Below are positions 1 through 6,647 of a stretch of 9,377 bases of DNA, in pieces (position 1 is the first letter of the stretch; each line of letters begins with the position of its first letter). Origin of the DNA: Chitinophagaceae bacterium UBA2789. Lineage in GTDB: Bacteria > Bacteroidota > Bacteroidia > Chitinophagales > Chitinophagaceae. Below the pieces are notes generated by a model. It saw only the letters and a program-made list of their open reading frames with translations. It had not been told where the DNA came from and did not search any database. A program made the translations under genes and the position numbers. The stretch spans positions 1 to 9,377 of the forward strand of contig DEHX01000149.1 in assembly GCA_002352145.1 (NCBI GenBank). The letters are read 5' to 3'.

Positions 1-211
1 TTGTTTCCCACTAAGGCACAAAGGGCACTGATTTGTTTTCCTTATGCTGGGAGTGTCAGTTTACTTTTTTAAGGCCACGGCGAAATCACTTCGTGATTTT
101 TAAGAGCTTTTTTGTTTCCCACAAAGGCACAAAGGGCACTGATTTGTTTTCCTTATGCTGGGAGTGTCAGTTTACTATTTTAAGGCCACGGTAAAATCAT
201 TTCATGATTTT
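1..211. repeat. Two tandem copies of a 111-bp direct repeat
   Basis: Copy 1 occupies 1-111. Copy 2 starts at 112 and can be aligned for 100 bases to 211, with mismatches at only six positions of the unit (12, 66, 81, 82, 89 and 93). Each copy opens with TTTCCCAC(A/T)AAGGCACAAAG, continues with a conserved middle, and ends in a small hairpin. After about base 211 the similarity stops, and the second copy merges with the 3' end of the GxxExxY gene, whose stop codon lies inside the hairpin. Copy 1 begins at the window edge, so further copies to the left cannot be excluded. The motif CACAAAGGCACAAAG is of the kind I recall around GxxExxY genes in other genomes; that link is memory of the family, not something tested here. 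No open reading frame of note is seen in 1-209. Confidence 0.9.
81..101. other. Hairpin in repeat copy 1
   Basis: AAATCAC pairs with GTGATTT around a TTC loop (83-99), extended by a G-T wobble between 82 and 100. Positions 81 and 101 do not pair. It occupies the same place in copy 1 as the hairpin that ends the GxxExxY gene does in copy 2. No T-run follows on the minus strand, so a classic intrinsic terminator is not supported. Confidence 0.6.
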
Positions 212-212
212 A
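192..212. other. Hairpin in repeat copy 2, overlapping the GxxExxY stop codon
   Basis: TAAAATCAT pairs perfectly with ATGATTTTA around a TTC loop, giving nine base pairs. The minus-strand stop codon TAA is formed by 210-212, so the transcript of the GxxExxY gene ends in this structure. Compared with copy 1, the loop-closing pair has changed from C-G to T-A (positions 89/93 against 200/204), which keeps the stem. The outer pairs are also better matched than in copy 1. It may stabilise the 3' end or mark an element boundary. Lack of a following T-run argues against a standard terminator. Confidence 0.6.
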
Positions 213-593
213 GTCTAATTGTCCATTTATTTTTCTGTAGATACCATCCTTTATCAGATTTGTACCAAAGTTTATGAGTAATCCGAGTTTTAAATCTGCT
301 AATCTCAGGTATGTCAAAACTGTTTTGTGATGTACTTTTTCTATAGCTTCGATTGATTTAAGTTCAATAAGTAACTTGTTTTCGATGATGATATCGGCCC
401 GAAAGCCGACATCTAATTTTATGTCCTCATATTTTGCAGGTATCTCTTCCTGCCTTGTATAGGCAATACCTTTTTTATCCGGCTCATAGGCAAAAGCAGA
501 TTCATAAACACTCTCCAGAAGCCCGGGTCCCAAAGCCGTATGAACTCTAAAGGCTATGTCAACAGCTATAGTGGCCAACTCATTTTCTGTCAT
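210..593 (-). CDS. GxxExxY protein (PDDEXK nuclease-like fold)
   Basis: The 127-residue product is full length for the GxxExxY family (TIGR04256 / PDDEXK_3 type). The name-giving motif is seen as GLLESVY at about residues 24-30. Further on, FRADIIIENKLLIELKSIE (about residues 64-82) has the D...E-x-K arrangement of a PD-(D/E)XK nuclease core, and the tail LTYLRL...LGLLINFG...IKDGI is typical of the family. There is no signal peptide or membrane segment, so it should be cytoplasmic. The biological role of the family is not established, and nuclease activity is only inferred from the fold. ATG at 593 is chosen because it gives the usual N-terminus directly before the ITAVDIAF-like helix; here that helix reads IAVDIAFRVH. 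The gene follows the transglutaminase gene by 40 bp but is flanked by inverted motifs, so it probably moves as its own unit rather than belonging to that operon. Confidence 0.9.
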   Translation of the reverse strand: MTENELATIAVDIAFRVHTALGPGLLESVYESAFAYEPDKKGIAYTRQEEIPAKYEDIKLDVGFRADIIIENKLLIELKSIEAIEKVHHKTVLTYLRLADLKLGLLINFGTNLIKDGIYRKINGQLD

Positions 594-633
594 ATCATTT
601 TTCTTTGTGTTCCTGGTGGATTTGTGGGAAATA

Positions 634-2568
634 CTAAGGTTTCTTAATAAGGATGAGGTTGCTATTAAAATCTTTCAACTTCTTTGTAAAGTTTTTCCAG
701 TTTTCAAAATCGGCTTTGCGTATTCTTCCTGTTTTGAATGAAAGCGTTTTTTTGAAGATGACTTTGTTGTCTTTGGCTGTATAGGAACCGCTTACTTCAT
801 AATCATCTGATTTTTCATTGATGGCTGCGGGCATGGAAACTACCTTATAACCTGCGGGCAGGATGAGTTCTGTTTCATCTTGTGATACATAGGCAGAATG
901 CAAGGCATAGTCCTGCTGGCGTTTGGTATCAGGTATTACTCCCCGCAGGTCTTCGGGGAAGAAGTCGATACCGACATAGACTTCTTTGTCTTCGGTGATG
1001 ATATAATTGCTGAGATCAATATCTCCTTCTATCACTACAGGTATTTCCCGGTTATTCAGGTCAGATGTTTTTACATTGTTAACGGTTAGGTTCTTGTTGC
1101 CAAACTCCAGGAAACGCTGGATCATTTTCTTTTTATCATCAGCCGGTAAATCATGGTAGTATTGATGAAAACCGGTACGTTGTTCCCCGGTCAGTGTCAC
1201 TTTCACATGCCCTTTGAGTACATTGTCTGTAAGACGGAAAGTAGTTTGCGTTAAAATCTTGCTTTTTTCAATTTCCATCAGAGGCACCTTCTTCACATCG
1301 TACTTGTCGCCCTTACCGATCAGTACTTCTTTGCCCTGAATACGCCAGGCATAATCACCAAAGGGAATATACTTTTCAGTGCCGTCGAGGAAGTATTCTT
1401 TTCCGTTCAGAATAACAGTGCTGATACAATGATTATCCACCGCCAGTGAGGGTAGGGTATAATCATATGGAATGTGGCGGGTGCCGATCCATGTCATGTA
1501 TGCCTCGAGGCCGGCCAGTTTCAGCATTTCCGTCATCAGGTTGGCCATGCCTTTACAGTCACCGTATTTGGATTTGTAAACATCCTGTGCCGTGGCGGGA
1601 ATAAAACCGGCCAGCCCGTCTTCAAAAGCGATGTAACGGATATTATCCTGCACCCAGTAAAAAATAGATTTTACTTTATCGATGTCACTGGTTTTGCCTT
1701 TGGTGAGTTCGGTAACTTTTGCTTTGAGTTCATCGGGTTTGTTGACACATTTATTATAGAGGTATTTGTACCAGTTGTATAAATCGCCTACATCACCAAA
1801 TCCTTTTTCGGATTTGCCATCATAATTAAATGACTTTACAACAAGGATGAGGTGGGGATATTGATAAGCTACGCCAATTGAGCGGGGCTCTGATTTCATC
1901 GGAACCAGGTTCTGCATTTTAAAGGTGTAAACGGTAAGACCCTTTTCCTGTCCTTTCTGGCGGGTGACTTTATAACCGTCGAAATTGAATTCACGGATGT
2001 CTACCTGCAGCCAGTCGGGAACCTTGATAGTTACTACTTTTTCCTTAGCCGGGAACCAGCTATGGAAATAGATACTGGTGAGGTATTTACTGTCAAAGAA
2101 TTTCTTTTCTGTTTCCACCCGGGTGGCATCGCCATAGCCGGAGAAGCCGATATTGAAAAACTTGACCCGGCTGTCATCAGAGAAAAAATCGCTGGAACTG
2201 GCTGAGCGGTCGATGGCATAGCCCACATTATAATTCTTCTTGATGCCAAACATGCCCTTCATCTTTTCCAGCTGTTTGAAGGAAGTGATCTTGCAAAAAG
2301 AGTTGTAGAAATCAAAATACTGGATGCTGGCTCTTTCCCGCAGTGCCAGAAAAGTGATGCCGGTGTTTTTTGTAGCAGTTACTACGGGCAGCTTGTCTTC
2401 ACTCCTGCCTTTATCGAAGTTGTATTCTTCTTCTACAATGGTAGCTGCAACCCGGTCGTCCGGAAATACCTTTTTGAGGCGATTGGCTTCATAAATATCC
2501 TCATCGGCCTGTGCAAAGAGTAAAAAAGGAATGAGAAGTACGGGGAGCAGGATCAGGTTTCGGCGCAT
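634..2568 (-). CDS. Secreted transglutaminase-core protein with DUF3857-like N-terminus
   Basis: The predicted product has 644 residues. It starts with a signal peptide (MRRN then a hydrophobic run, cleavage likely near FAQA at residues 18-21), so it acts in the periplasm or envelope. The centre holds a transglutaminase-like core: DKVKSIFYWVQDNIRYIAFE at about 297-316, then the catalytic Cys338 in KYGDCKG, His380 in VDNHC and Asp395 in YFLDGTEKY, so the Cys-His-Asp triad is intact. The 230-residue N-terminal part resembles the beta-rich DUF3857 domain commonly found with this core, and the C-terminal 200 residues are DUF3858-like beta-sandwich sequence. These proteins are common in Bacteroidota; their substrate is unknown, and they may be proteases or amidases rather than cross-linkers. 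The frame is open back to a TTG at 2589, but the ATG at 2568 starts directly at the signal peptide and is preferred. It is transcribed away from korA. Confidence 0.9.
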   Translation of the reverse strand: MRRNLILLPVLLIPFLLFAQADEDIYEANRLKKVFPDDRVAATIVEEEYNFDKGRSEDKLPVVTATKNTGITFLALRERASIQYFDFYNSFCKITSFKQLEKMKGMFGIKKNYNVGYAIDRSASSSDFFSDDSRVKFFNIGFSGYGDATRVETEKKFFDSKYLTSIYFHSWFPAKEKVVTIKVPDWLQVDIREFNFDGYKVTRQKGQEKGLTVYTFKMQNLVPMKSEPRSIGVAYQYPHLILVVKSFNYDGKSEKGFGDVGDLYNWYKYLYNKCVNKPDELKAKVTELTKGKTSDIDKVKSIFYWVQDNIRYIAFEDGLAGFIPATAQDVYKSKYGDCKGMANLMTEMLKLAGLEAYMTWIGTRHIPYDYTLPSLAVDNHCISTVILNGKEYFLDGTEKYIPFGDYAWRIQGKEVLIGKGDKYDVKKVPLMEIEKSKILTQTTFRLTDNVLKGHVKVTLTGEQRTGFHQYYHDLPADDKKKMIQRFLEFGNKNLTVNNVKTSDLNNREIPVVIEGDIDLSNYIITEDKEVYVGIDFFPEDLRGVIPDTKRQQDYALHSAYVSQDETELILPAGYKVVSMPAAINEKSDDYEVSGSYTAKDNKVIFKKTLSFKTGRIRKADFENWKNFTKKLKDFNSNLILIKKP

Positions 2569-2703
2569 AGATATAATTATAACTGGCAATATAAAAATTT
2601 ACTGATATTTCTCAGGTAAAATATGGCCCCGGATGACCAAAATCAATGTGCTTTTCAAGCCCAACTTGTGTTAAATTCGCAGAATTAAATAAGCAAATAA
2701 GCA
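2569..2703. promoter_or_regulatory. Divergent intergenic region between the transglutaminase gene and korA
   Basis: These 135 bp must hold the promoters for both flanking genes. The best partial match to the Bacteroidota -7 element TAnnTTTG on the plus strand is TAAATTCG at 2672-2679 (one mismatch), 24 bp before the korA start, but no good -33 TTTG stands at the expected distance. No convincing match was found on the minus strand. The korA start is preceded by the A-rich direct repeat AAATAAGCAAATAAGCA (2687-2703) and no Shine-Dalgarno site, as is usual in this phylum. Confidence 0.3.
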
Positions 2704-4560
2704 ATGGCCAGAAAACAGGAAGTATTAAGCGATGTGGTTATCAAGTTTGCCGGCGATAGTGGCGATGGCATGCAGTTAACCGGAACCCAATTTTCAAACA
2801 ACACAGCATTGTTGGGGATCGACCTGGCAACTTTTCCCGATTTCCCGGCGGAGATAAGGGCGCCTCAGGGCTCGCTGCCCGGTGTGAGTGGTTACCAGCT
2901 GCGTTTCTCCAGCGACCGCATCTTTACTCCCGGTGACGCCTGTGATGTGCTGGTGGCTATGAATGCTGCCGCTTTGAAAGTAAACCTGAAAGCCCTGAAG
3001 AAAGGAGGTAAGATCATTGTCAATACAGATGGTTTTGATGCCAAGAACCTGCGTCTTGCCAATTACCCGGAAGGAGTAAATCCGCTTGAAGATGGCAGCC
3101 TTGGTAATTATGAAGTGATCAAGATGGATGTGACCAAGATGACCCGTGAAGCCCTGAAAGATATTACCATGGGTATGAAGGAAAAGGACAGGGCCAAGAA
3201 CATGTTTGTACTCGGATTCCTGTATTGGATGTACAACAGGGATATGGAGAATACTATTAATTTTTTGAGAGATAAGTTTGGTAAGAAGCCTGAAATATTA
3301 GAGAGCAATATCAAAGTATTGCAAGCTGGTTATAACTATGGCGATACTACTGAAACATTCACCACTACATACACTGTGGAGAAGGCAAAGATGGAGTCAG
3401 GTACCTATCGCTCTATCATGGGTAACCAGGCAGTGGCGTATGGATTGATTGCAGCTTCACAGAAAAGCGGTCTGCAATTATTTCTCGGTTCTTACCCTAT
3501 TACCCCGGCATCAGATATTTTGCATGACCTGAGCAAGTATAAAAACTTTGGGGTAAAAACATTCCAGGCAGAAGATGAAATTGCTGCCATTGCTTCGGCC
3601 ATCGGCGCTTCTTATGGTGGTGCACTGGGTGTTACCACATCAAGTGGCCCGGGTATTGCACTGAAAGGAGAAGCGATGGGTCTTGCCGTGATGCTTGAAA
3701 TTCCATTGGTAATTATCAATATTCAAAGAGGTGGTCCTTCTACCGGTTTGCCAACCAAAACAGAGCAGAGCGACCTGATGCAGGCGTACTATGGCCGCAA
3801 CGGAGAATGCCCTATGCCGGTGATTGCTGCGTCTACTCCGACAGATTGTTTTGATACAGTGTATGAGGCAGTGCGGATTGCGGTTCAGCATATGACCCCC
3901 GTGATCTTCCTGAGTGATGGCTATATTGCCAACGGTGCAGAGCCATGGAAGTTTCCGCAAACAAAGGATCTGCCTGAGATCAAAGTTTCCTTTAAGAAGC
4001 AGATAGACGAAGGTGATGAAAAATACATGCCTTATAAAAGAGATGAAAAATTAGTAAGGCCATGGGCTATACCTGGCACACCGGGTTTGGAGCATCGTAT
4101 CGGTGGTATTGAAAAACAAGACGGTACTGGTAACGTAAGTTATGATCCTGATAACCACCAGCACATGGTAAAGACAAGGCAGGCGAAGGTGGACCTGATT
4201 GCCAATGATATTCCTGAACAAAAACTGGACAGCGGCCCGGAGAAAGGAAAGATACTGGTACTGGGATGGGGCTCAACTTACGGTGCTATTAAATCGGCAG
4301 TGGCAGAATTGCAGTCGAGAGGTGAATCAGTTAGCCATGCTCACCTGCGTTATATCCGACCGTTCCCCCGTAACCTCGGGCAAATGCTGAAGAACTTTGA
4401 TACCATTCTGATCCCTGAGATCAATAACGGTCAGCTGATAAAAATAATTCGTGACCAGTTCCTGGTAGATGCTAAAGGATATAATAAGGTCATGGGTGTA
4501 CCTATTACAAAGACAGAACTGGTGATGAAGCTGGAAGAATTATTGGGCGGTTTGAATTAA
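2704..4560 (+). CDS. korA: 2-oxoacid:ferredoxin oxidoreductase, fused gamma-alpha subunit (KorA)
   Basis: This 618-residue cytoplasmic protein is the fused gamma-alpha subunit of a 2-oxoglutarate (or related 2-oxoacid):ferredoxin oxidoreductase. The complex decarboxylates a 2-oxoacid to its acyl-CoA with thiamine diphosphate and ferredoxin. The N-terminal gamma domain (about 10-200) shows GDSGDGMQ at 17-24. The alpha domain follows from about 239, with YPITPASDI at 264-272, QAEDE at 288-292, TTSSGPG at 311-317 and QRGGPSTGLPTKTEQSD at 341-357. A C-terminal transketolase-like domain begins near KGKILVLGWGSTYGAI at about 516. No ferredoxin-type Cys cluster is present; in this enzyme class the iron-sulfur and thiamine sites lie mainly in the beta subunit. 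No korB follows: a terminator stands 25 bp after the stop. Substrate preference between 2-oxoglutarate and other oxoacids cannot be decided from this subunit alone. Confidence 0.95.
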   Translation: MARKQEVLSDVVIKFAGDSGDGMQLTGTQFSNNTALLGIDLATFPDFPAEIRAPQGSLPGVSGYQLRFSSDRIFTPGDACDVLVAMNAAALKVNLKALKKGGKIIVNTDGFDAKNLRLANYPEGVNPLEDGSLGNYEVIKMDVTKMTREALKDITMGMKEKDRAKNMFVLGFLYWMYNRDMENTINFLRDKFGKKPEILESNIKVLQAGYNYGDTTETFTTTYTVEKAKMESGTYRSIMGNQAVAYGLIAASQKSGLQLFLGSYPITPASDILHDLSKYKNFGVKTFQAEDEIAAIASAIGASYGGALGVTTSSGPGIALKGEAMGLAVMLEIPLVIINIQRGGPSTGLPTKTEQSDLMQAYYGRNGECPMPVIAASTPTDCFDTVYEAVRIAVQHMTPVIFLSDGYIANGAEPWKFPQTKDLPEIKVSFKKQIDEGDEKYMPYKRDEKLVRPWAIPGTPGLEHRIGGIEKQDGTGNVSYDPDNHQHMVKTRQAKVDLIANDIPEQKLDSGPEKGKILVLGWGSTYGAIKSAVAELQSRGESVSHAHLRYIRPFPRNLGQMLKNFDTILIPEINNGQLIKIIRDQFLVDAKGYNKVMGVPITKTELVMKLEELLGGLN

Positions 4561-4584
4561 TTGTTACCCATTCAAATGCAATAA

Positions 4585-4613
4585 AAAAACTCCGGATTCT
4601 TTCCGGAGTTTTT
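4585..4613. terminator. Bidirectional intrinsic terminator between korA and the convergent lipoprotein gene
   Basis: AACTCCGGA (4588-4596) pairs with TCCGGAGTT (4602-4610) around a TTCTT loop, and flanking A and T runs extend the stem to 12 pairs. A T-rich stretch follows on the plus strand, and the run of seven A at 4583-4589 gives the same on the minus strand. It lies 25 bp after the korA stop and 20 bp after the stop of the minus-strand lipoprotein gene, so it can serve both. Confidence 0.9.
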
Positions 4614-4632
4614 AGTTTATGCATCAATTGCT

Positions 4633-5298
4633 TTAGTTCTTTTTCTTCAGCATTTCCATAGCTTTCTCCAGCATCTCTTCAGCATTATCATCAAATGTAA
4701 GTCCAGTAAAACTAAGCTTGTCTATTTTAATCTCTTTGGGATGATTTTTCTCTTTATCCAGCAGCATAATTCCCATAGCGGGAATGGTTACATTTTCAAC
4801 GGTGCCGCTGATGCTCCACTTGTGACCACCAGCCCCGTTATCACCAAGATCCTTACATTCTGTCAGGGTTACCTTGCTGTCATATATTTTTTCTTCACCA
4901 CCGAGTAAGCCGCCAAACTGCTGGGCATTATCATCTTTACCGCGGCCGAAGCTGATGCCTGTGACGGGATATACACCCGGCTTGGTATCAAAAACGAAAC
5001 GCAGTATGTAGCCTTCATCATTCGGGCCGCTGCTGCTGGTGATCATACCACGGTAAGGTGCACCGGCCTGCAGTTTCTTTTTGTCTTTGTCAACAAGGAT
5101 GCTGCCGTTGAGGTTAAGTTCTTTTCCTTCTATTGTTATGACTGAGTTGGTACTTGCTGCAGCAGGAGCCGGCGCTGTGGTTGTTGTAGTTGGCGGGGCG
5201 TCTGTAGCCTGGTTATTTGTTTCAGGTGCCGGATCTTTTTTGGAATTATTGCAGGCAAATAAAATAATAGCTGCAAAACCGATAAGCGTCTTTTTCAT
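4633..5298 (-). CDS. Lipoprotein of unrecognised family
   Basis: The product has 221 residues. It begins MKK plus a hydrophobic stretch ending in a lipobox, LFAC, which makes Cys16 the probable lipid-modified residue after signal peptidase II cleavage. A low-complexity linker rich in Thr, Pro and Ala (about 24-50) follows, as is common for lipoproteins that hold a domain away from the membrane. Residues from about 51 to 190 look like a compact beta-rich domain with GYILRFVFDTKPGVYPVTG near its middle. The C-terminus is an amphipathic, charged helix (EEMLEKAMEMLKKK). I do not recognise the domain, and no catalytic motif stands out. The gene begins 37 bp after the HD-PycTM gene on the same strand, with no hairpin seen between them, so the two may be co-transcribed. 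ATG at 5298 gives a perfect lipoprotein signal. Confidence 0.8.
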   Translation of the reverse strand: MKKTLIGFAAIILFACNNSKKDPAPETNNQATDAPPTTTTTAPAPAAASTNSVITIEGKELNLNGSILVDKDKKKLQAGAPYRGMITSSSGPNDEGYILRFVFDTKPGVYPVTGISFGRGKDDNAQQFGGLLGGEEKIYDSKVTLTECKDLGDNGAGGHKWSISGTVENVTIPAMGIMLLDKEKNHPKEIKIDKLSFTGLTFDDNAEEMLEKAMEMLKKKN

Positions 5299-5335
5299 TT
5301 GTACGATAAGATGGGTTTAATGTTAATGAATATTG

Positions 5336-6604
5336 TTAAGGTGCTGTATAAACTTCTGTTGAACCCGGAAGCAAGAAGGCTACTACAAAGGACAGCATAG
5401 CCAGTATAAGGCCATACATAAAAATATTATAGGCGATGCGTAGATACCTGTACTTTTTAGCCAATACCACACCGAGGAAATACTGGTCTTTGATCATGCT
5501 TGCATTCATATAGTTTTTATCGCTCAGCATCTCCGTCATCCCCCAGTTATAATCTTCAAGATTCATGTTGTGATAGTTGCCGAAAAACAACAGGTTAGTT
5601 TTCTTGCTGGCAATATCATCCCTGGTGAAAGTACCGTGTGTAACATTGGGCCTTGTTGCCAGAATGCCAAAAACGATGGAGGCGACACATACAATTGTAA
5701 TAACGCCCAATGGAATCTGGAGATTAGGATCTGTCTGCAGTTTTTCAAATAATGTAGAGATCATTATTGAAAGAATGATAGAATTGACAGAGATAAGAAT
5801 ATTGGCTTTTGAGTCAGCCATGCCGCTAAGGTTAGAATGACTCTGCGCCATGATGCGGAATACGGTTGCGATACTTCTGTCAGCTTCCTTTTCTTTCTGG
5901 GCCTTCAACTTGGCTTCCGCTGCTGCTGCTTCTGCTGCCGGATCTTTCACCTTATCTTTTTTGTCTTTTTCTTTTTTTTCTGGTTTCATGGTTGGTTGGT
6001 TTTTTTCTTCTTTGCCGATCAGTTCAGCAAGGTGTTTATCTTTTACGGGTTGTAATTTTTGTTTGGCATAATCAGTAAAGTACTCATGTCTTTCAAGGAA
6101 ACGAATATTGATCTTTCGCCAGTCTTTTTTGGAAACATCATTACTGGCAAAATCGATCAGTTCCTGTCTTAACAGGCGGTTCTTTTCATCAAAAGAATCA
6201 GTGCCAAGATGAAAAAGATCAGCATCGCATATTATTTTTTCAATGGCAGTGGCAGGGCTTTGCGGCATCCGGGTAGCGCCAATGCAACCTTTCACTTTTT
6301 GAATGGTGGCGTCATCCAGTTGCCTTGCTCTCATGAATTCATCGGCAATTTCAATGCTGACATTTTCATGTCCTTTTGCATCGCCACTGGTATATCCGGT
6401 ATCATGAAACCAGGCTGCGAGCATAAGTGCAAAGCGGTCATCGGCCCCCAGTTGGTAATGGTCGGCCATCTTCTCGCAGGCTGCTACTACTTCCTGTGTA
6501 TGCTGTAATGTGTGAAATTTTATATTTTTACTGAGTTTGTTCAGCAAAAGGTCTGTTACAAGTGCCTGGGCCTCCTGTAAAATCGATAAATGGTTGTCCC
6601 CCAT
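5336..6604 (-). CDS. HD-domain protein fused to a PycTM (DUF5706) membrane module
   Basis: The 422-residue product has two parts. Residues 1-195 form an HD phosphohydrolase domain with all metal ligands visible: His35 (HTLQHT), His67-Asp68 (AAWFHDTGY) and an Asp in ICDADLFHLG (127 or 129). A linker of about 45 residues rich in Lys, Glu and Ala (197-243) is probably helical. The C-terminal part is the DUF5706 / Pycsar-effector membrane domain, recognised from SNLSGMADSKANILISVNSI. It has hydrophobic segments at about 267-286, 297-316 and 391-412, the last ending near the C-terminus. In Pycsar systems this membrane domain responds to a cyclic pyrimidine nucleotide and damages the membrane; whether this fusion does so is unknown. 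The HD domain might degrade such a signal. No cyclase lies in the window. ATG at 6604 is used: the frame is open to 6742, but that extension would overlap the divergent gene and precedes the normal HD start. Confidence 0.87.
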   Translation of the reverse strand: MGDNHLSILQEAQALVTDLLLNKLSKNIKFHTLQHTQEVVAACEKMADHYQLGADDRFALMLAAWFHDTGYTSGDAKGHENVSIEIADEFMRARQLDDATIQKVKGCIGATRMPQSPATAIEKIICDADLFHLGTDSFDEKNRLLRQELIDFASNDVSKKDWRKINIRFLERHEYFTDYAKQKLQPVKDKHLAELIGKEEKNQPTMKPEKKEKDKKDKVKDPAAEAAAAEAKLKAQKEKEADRSIATVFRIMAQSHSNLSGMADSKANILISVNSIILSIMISTLFEKLQTDPNLQIPLGVITIVCVASIVFGILATRPNVTHGTFTRDDIASKKTNLLFFGNYHNMNLEDYNWGMTEMLSDKNYMNASMIKDQYFLGVVLAKKYRYLRIAYNIFMYGLILAMLSFVVAFLLPGSTEVYTAP

Positions 6605-6647
6605 GCTATAAAGATAACTTTTGATAAATTTAAATAAAAATAGAAGA
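6605..6647. promoter_or_regulatory. Short divergent intergenic region
   Basis: Only 43 bp, strongly A/T-rich, separate the start codons of the HD-PycTM gene (minus) and the propeller lipoprotein gene (plus). Near-matches to TAnnTTTG exist on both strands: AACTTTTG at 6616-6623 on the plus strand, and TATCTTTA at 6616-6609 on the minus strand. With so little room, each promoter would have to reach into the opposite gene. The plus-strand start is preceded by AGAAGA (6642-6647). Confidence 0.25.

Larger units (their letters stand above)
115..631. repeat. Inverted 11-bp motif flanking the GxxExxY gene
   Basis: TTTCCCACAAA at 115-125 recurs as its exact reverse complement TTTGTGGGAAA at 621-631. 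Next to each copy lies a further CACAAAG-type unit: 129-134 region on the left, and CTTTGTG at 603-609 on the right. Read outward from the gene, both sides therefore carry CTTTGTG followed by TTTGTGGGAAA. The right copy fills most of the 40-bp gap between the GxxExxY start and the stop of the upstream transglutaminase gene. This gives the small gene matched ends, as expected of an inserted cassette. No transposase and no target-site duplication were recognised. Confidence 0.55.

Noticed and set aside
1..211. Tandem repeat as a possible CRISPR array
   Set aside because: There are only two copies, the unit is 111 bp with the whole length conserved rather than short repeats with unique spacers, and no cas gene is present.
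3640..3960. Minus-strand frame of 106 codons inside korA
   Set aside because: It is antisense to the most conserved part of KorA and rich in His, Arg and Cys without domain structure, as expected of a shadow frame.
5081..5320. Plus-strand frame opposite the lipoprotein N-terminus
   Set aside because: Its Val/Ala/Gly run is the complement of the Thr/Pro/Ala linker codons, and it has no start context or homology cue.
5837..6078. Hydrophobic plus-strand frames opposite the HD-PycTM linker
   Set aside because: They are the reverse reading of the Lys/Glu/Ala-rich linker, which yields Phe/Leu/Ser runs in all frames. They overlap a strongly supported gene and show no family motif.
4633..6604. A complete Pycsar defence operon
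   Set aside because: Only the PycTM-type part is present. Neither the HD part nor the lipoprotein is a nucleotide cyclase, and no other gene in the window has cyclase motifs.
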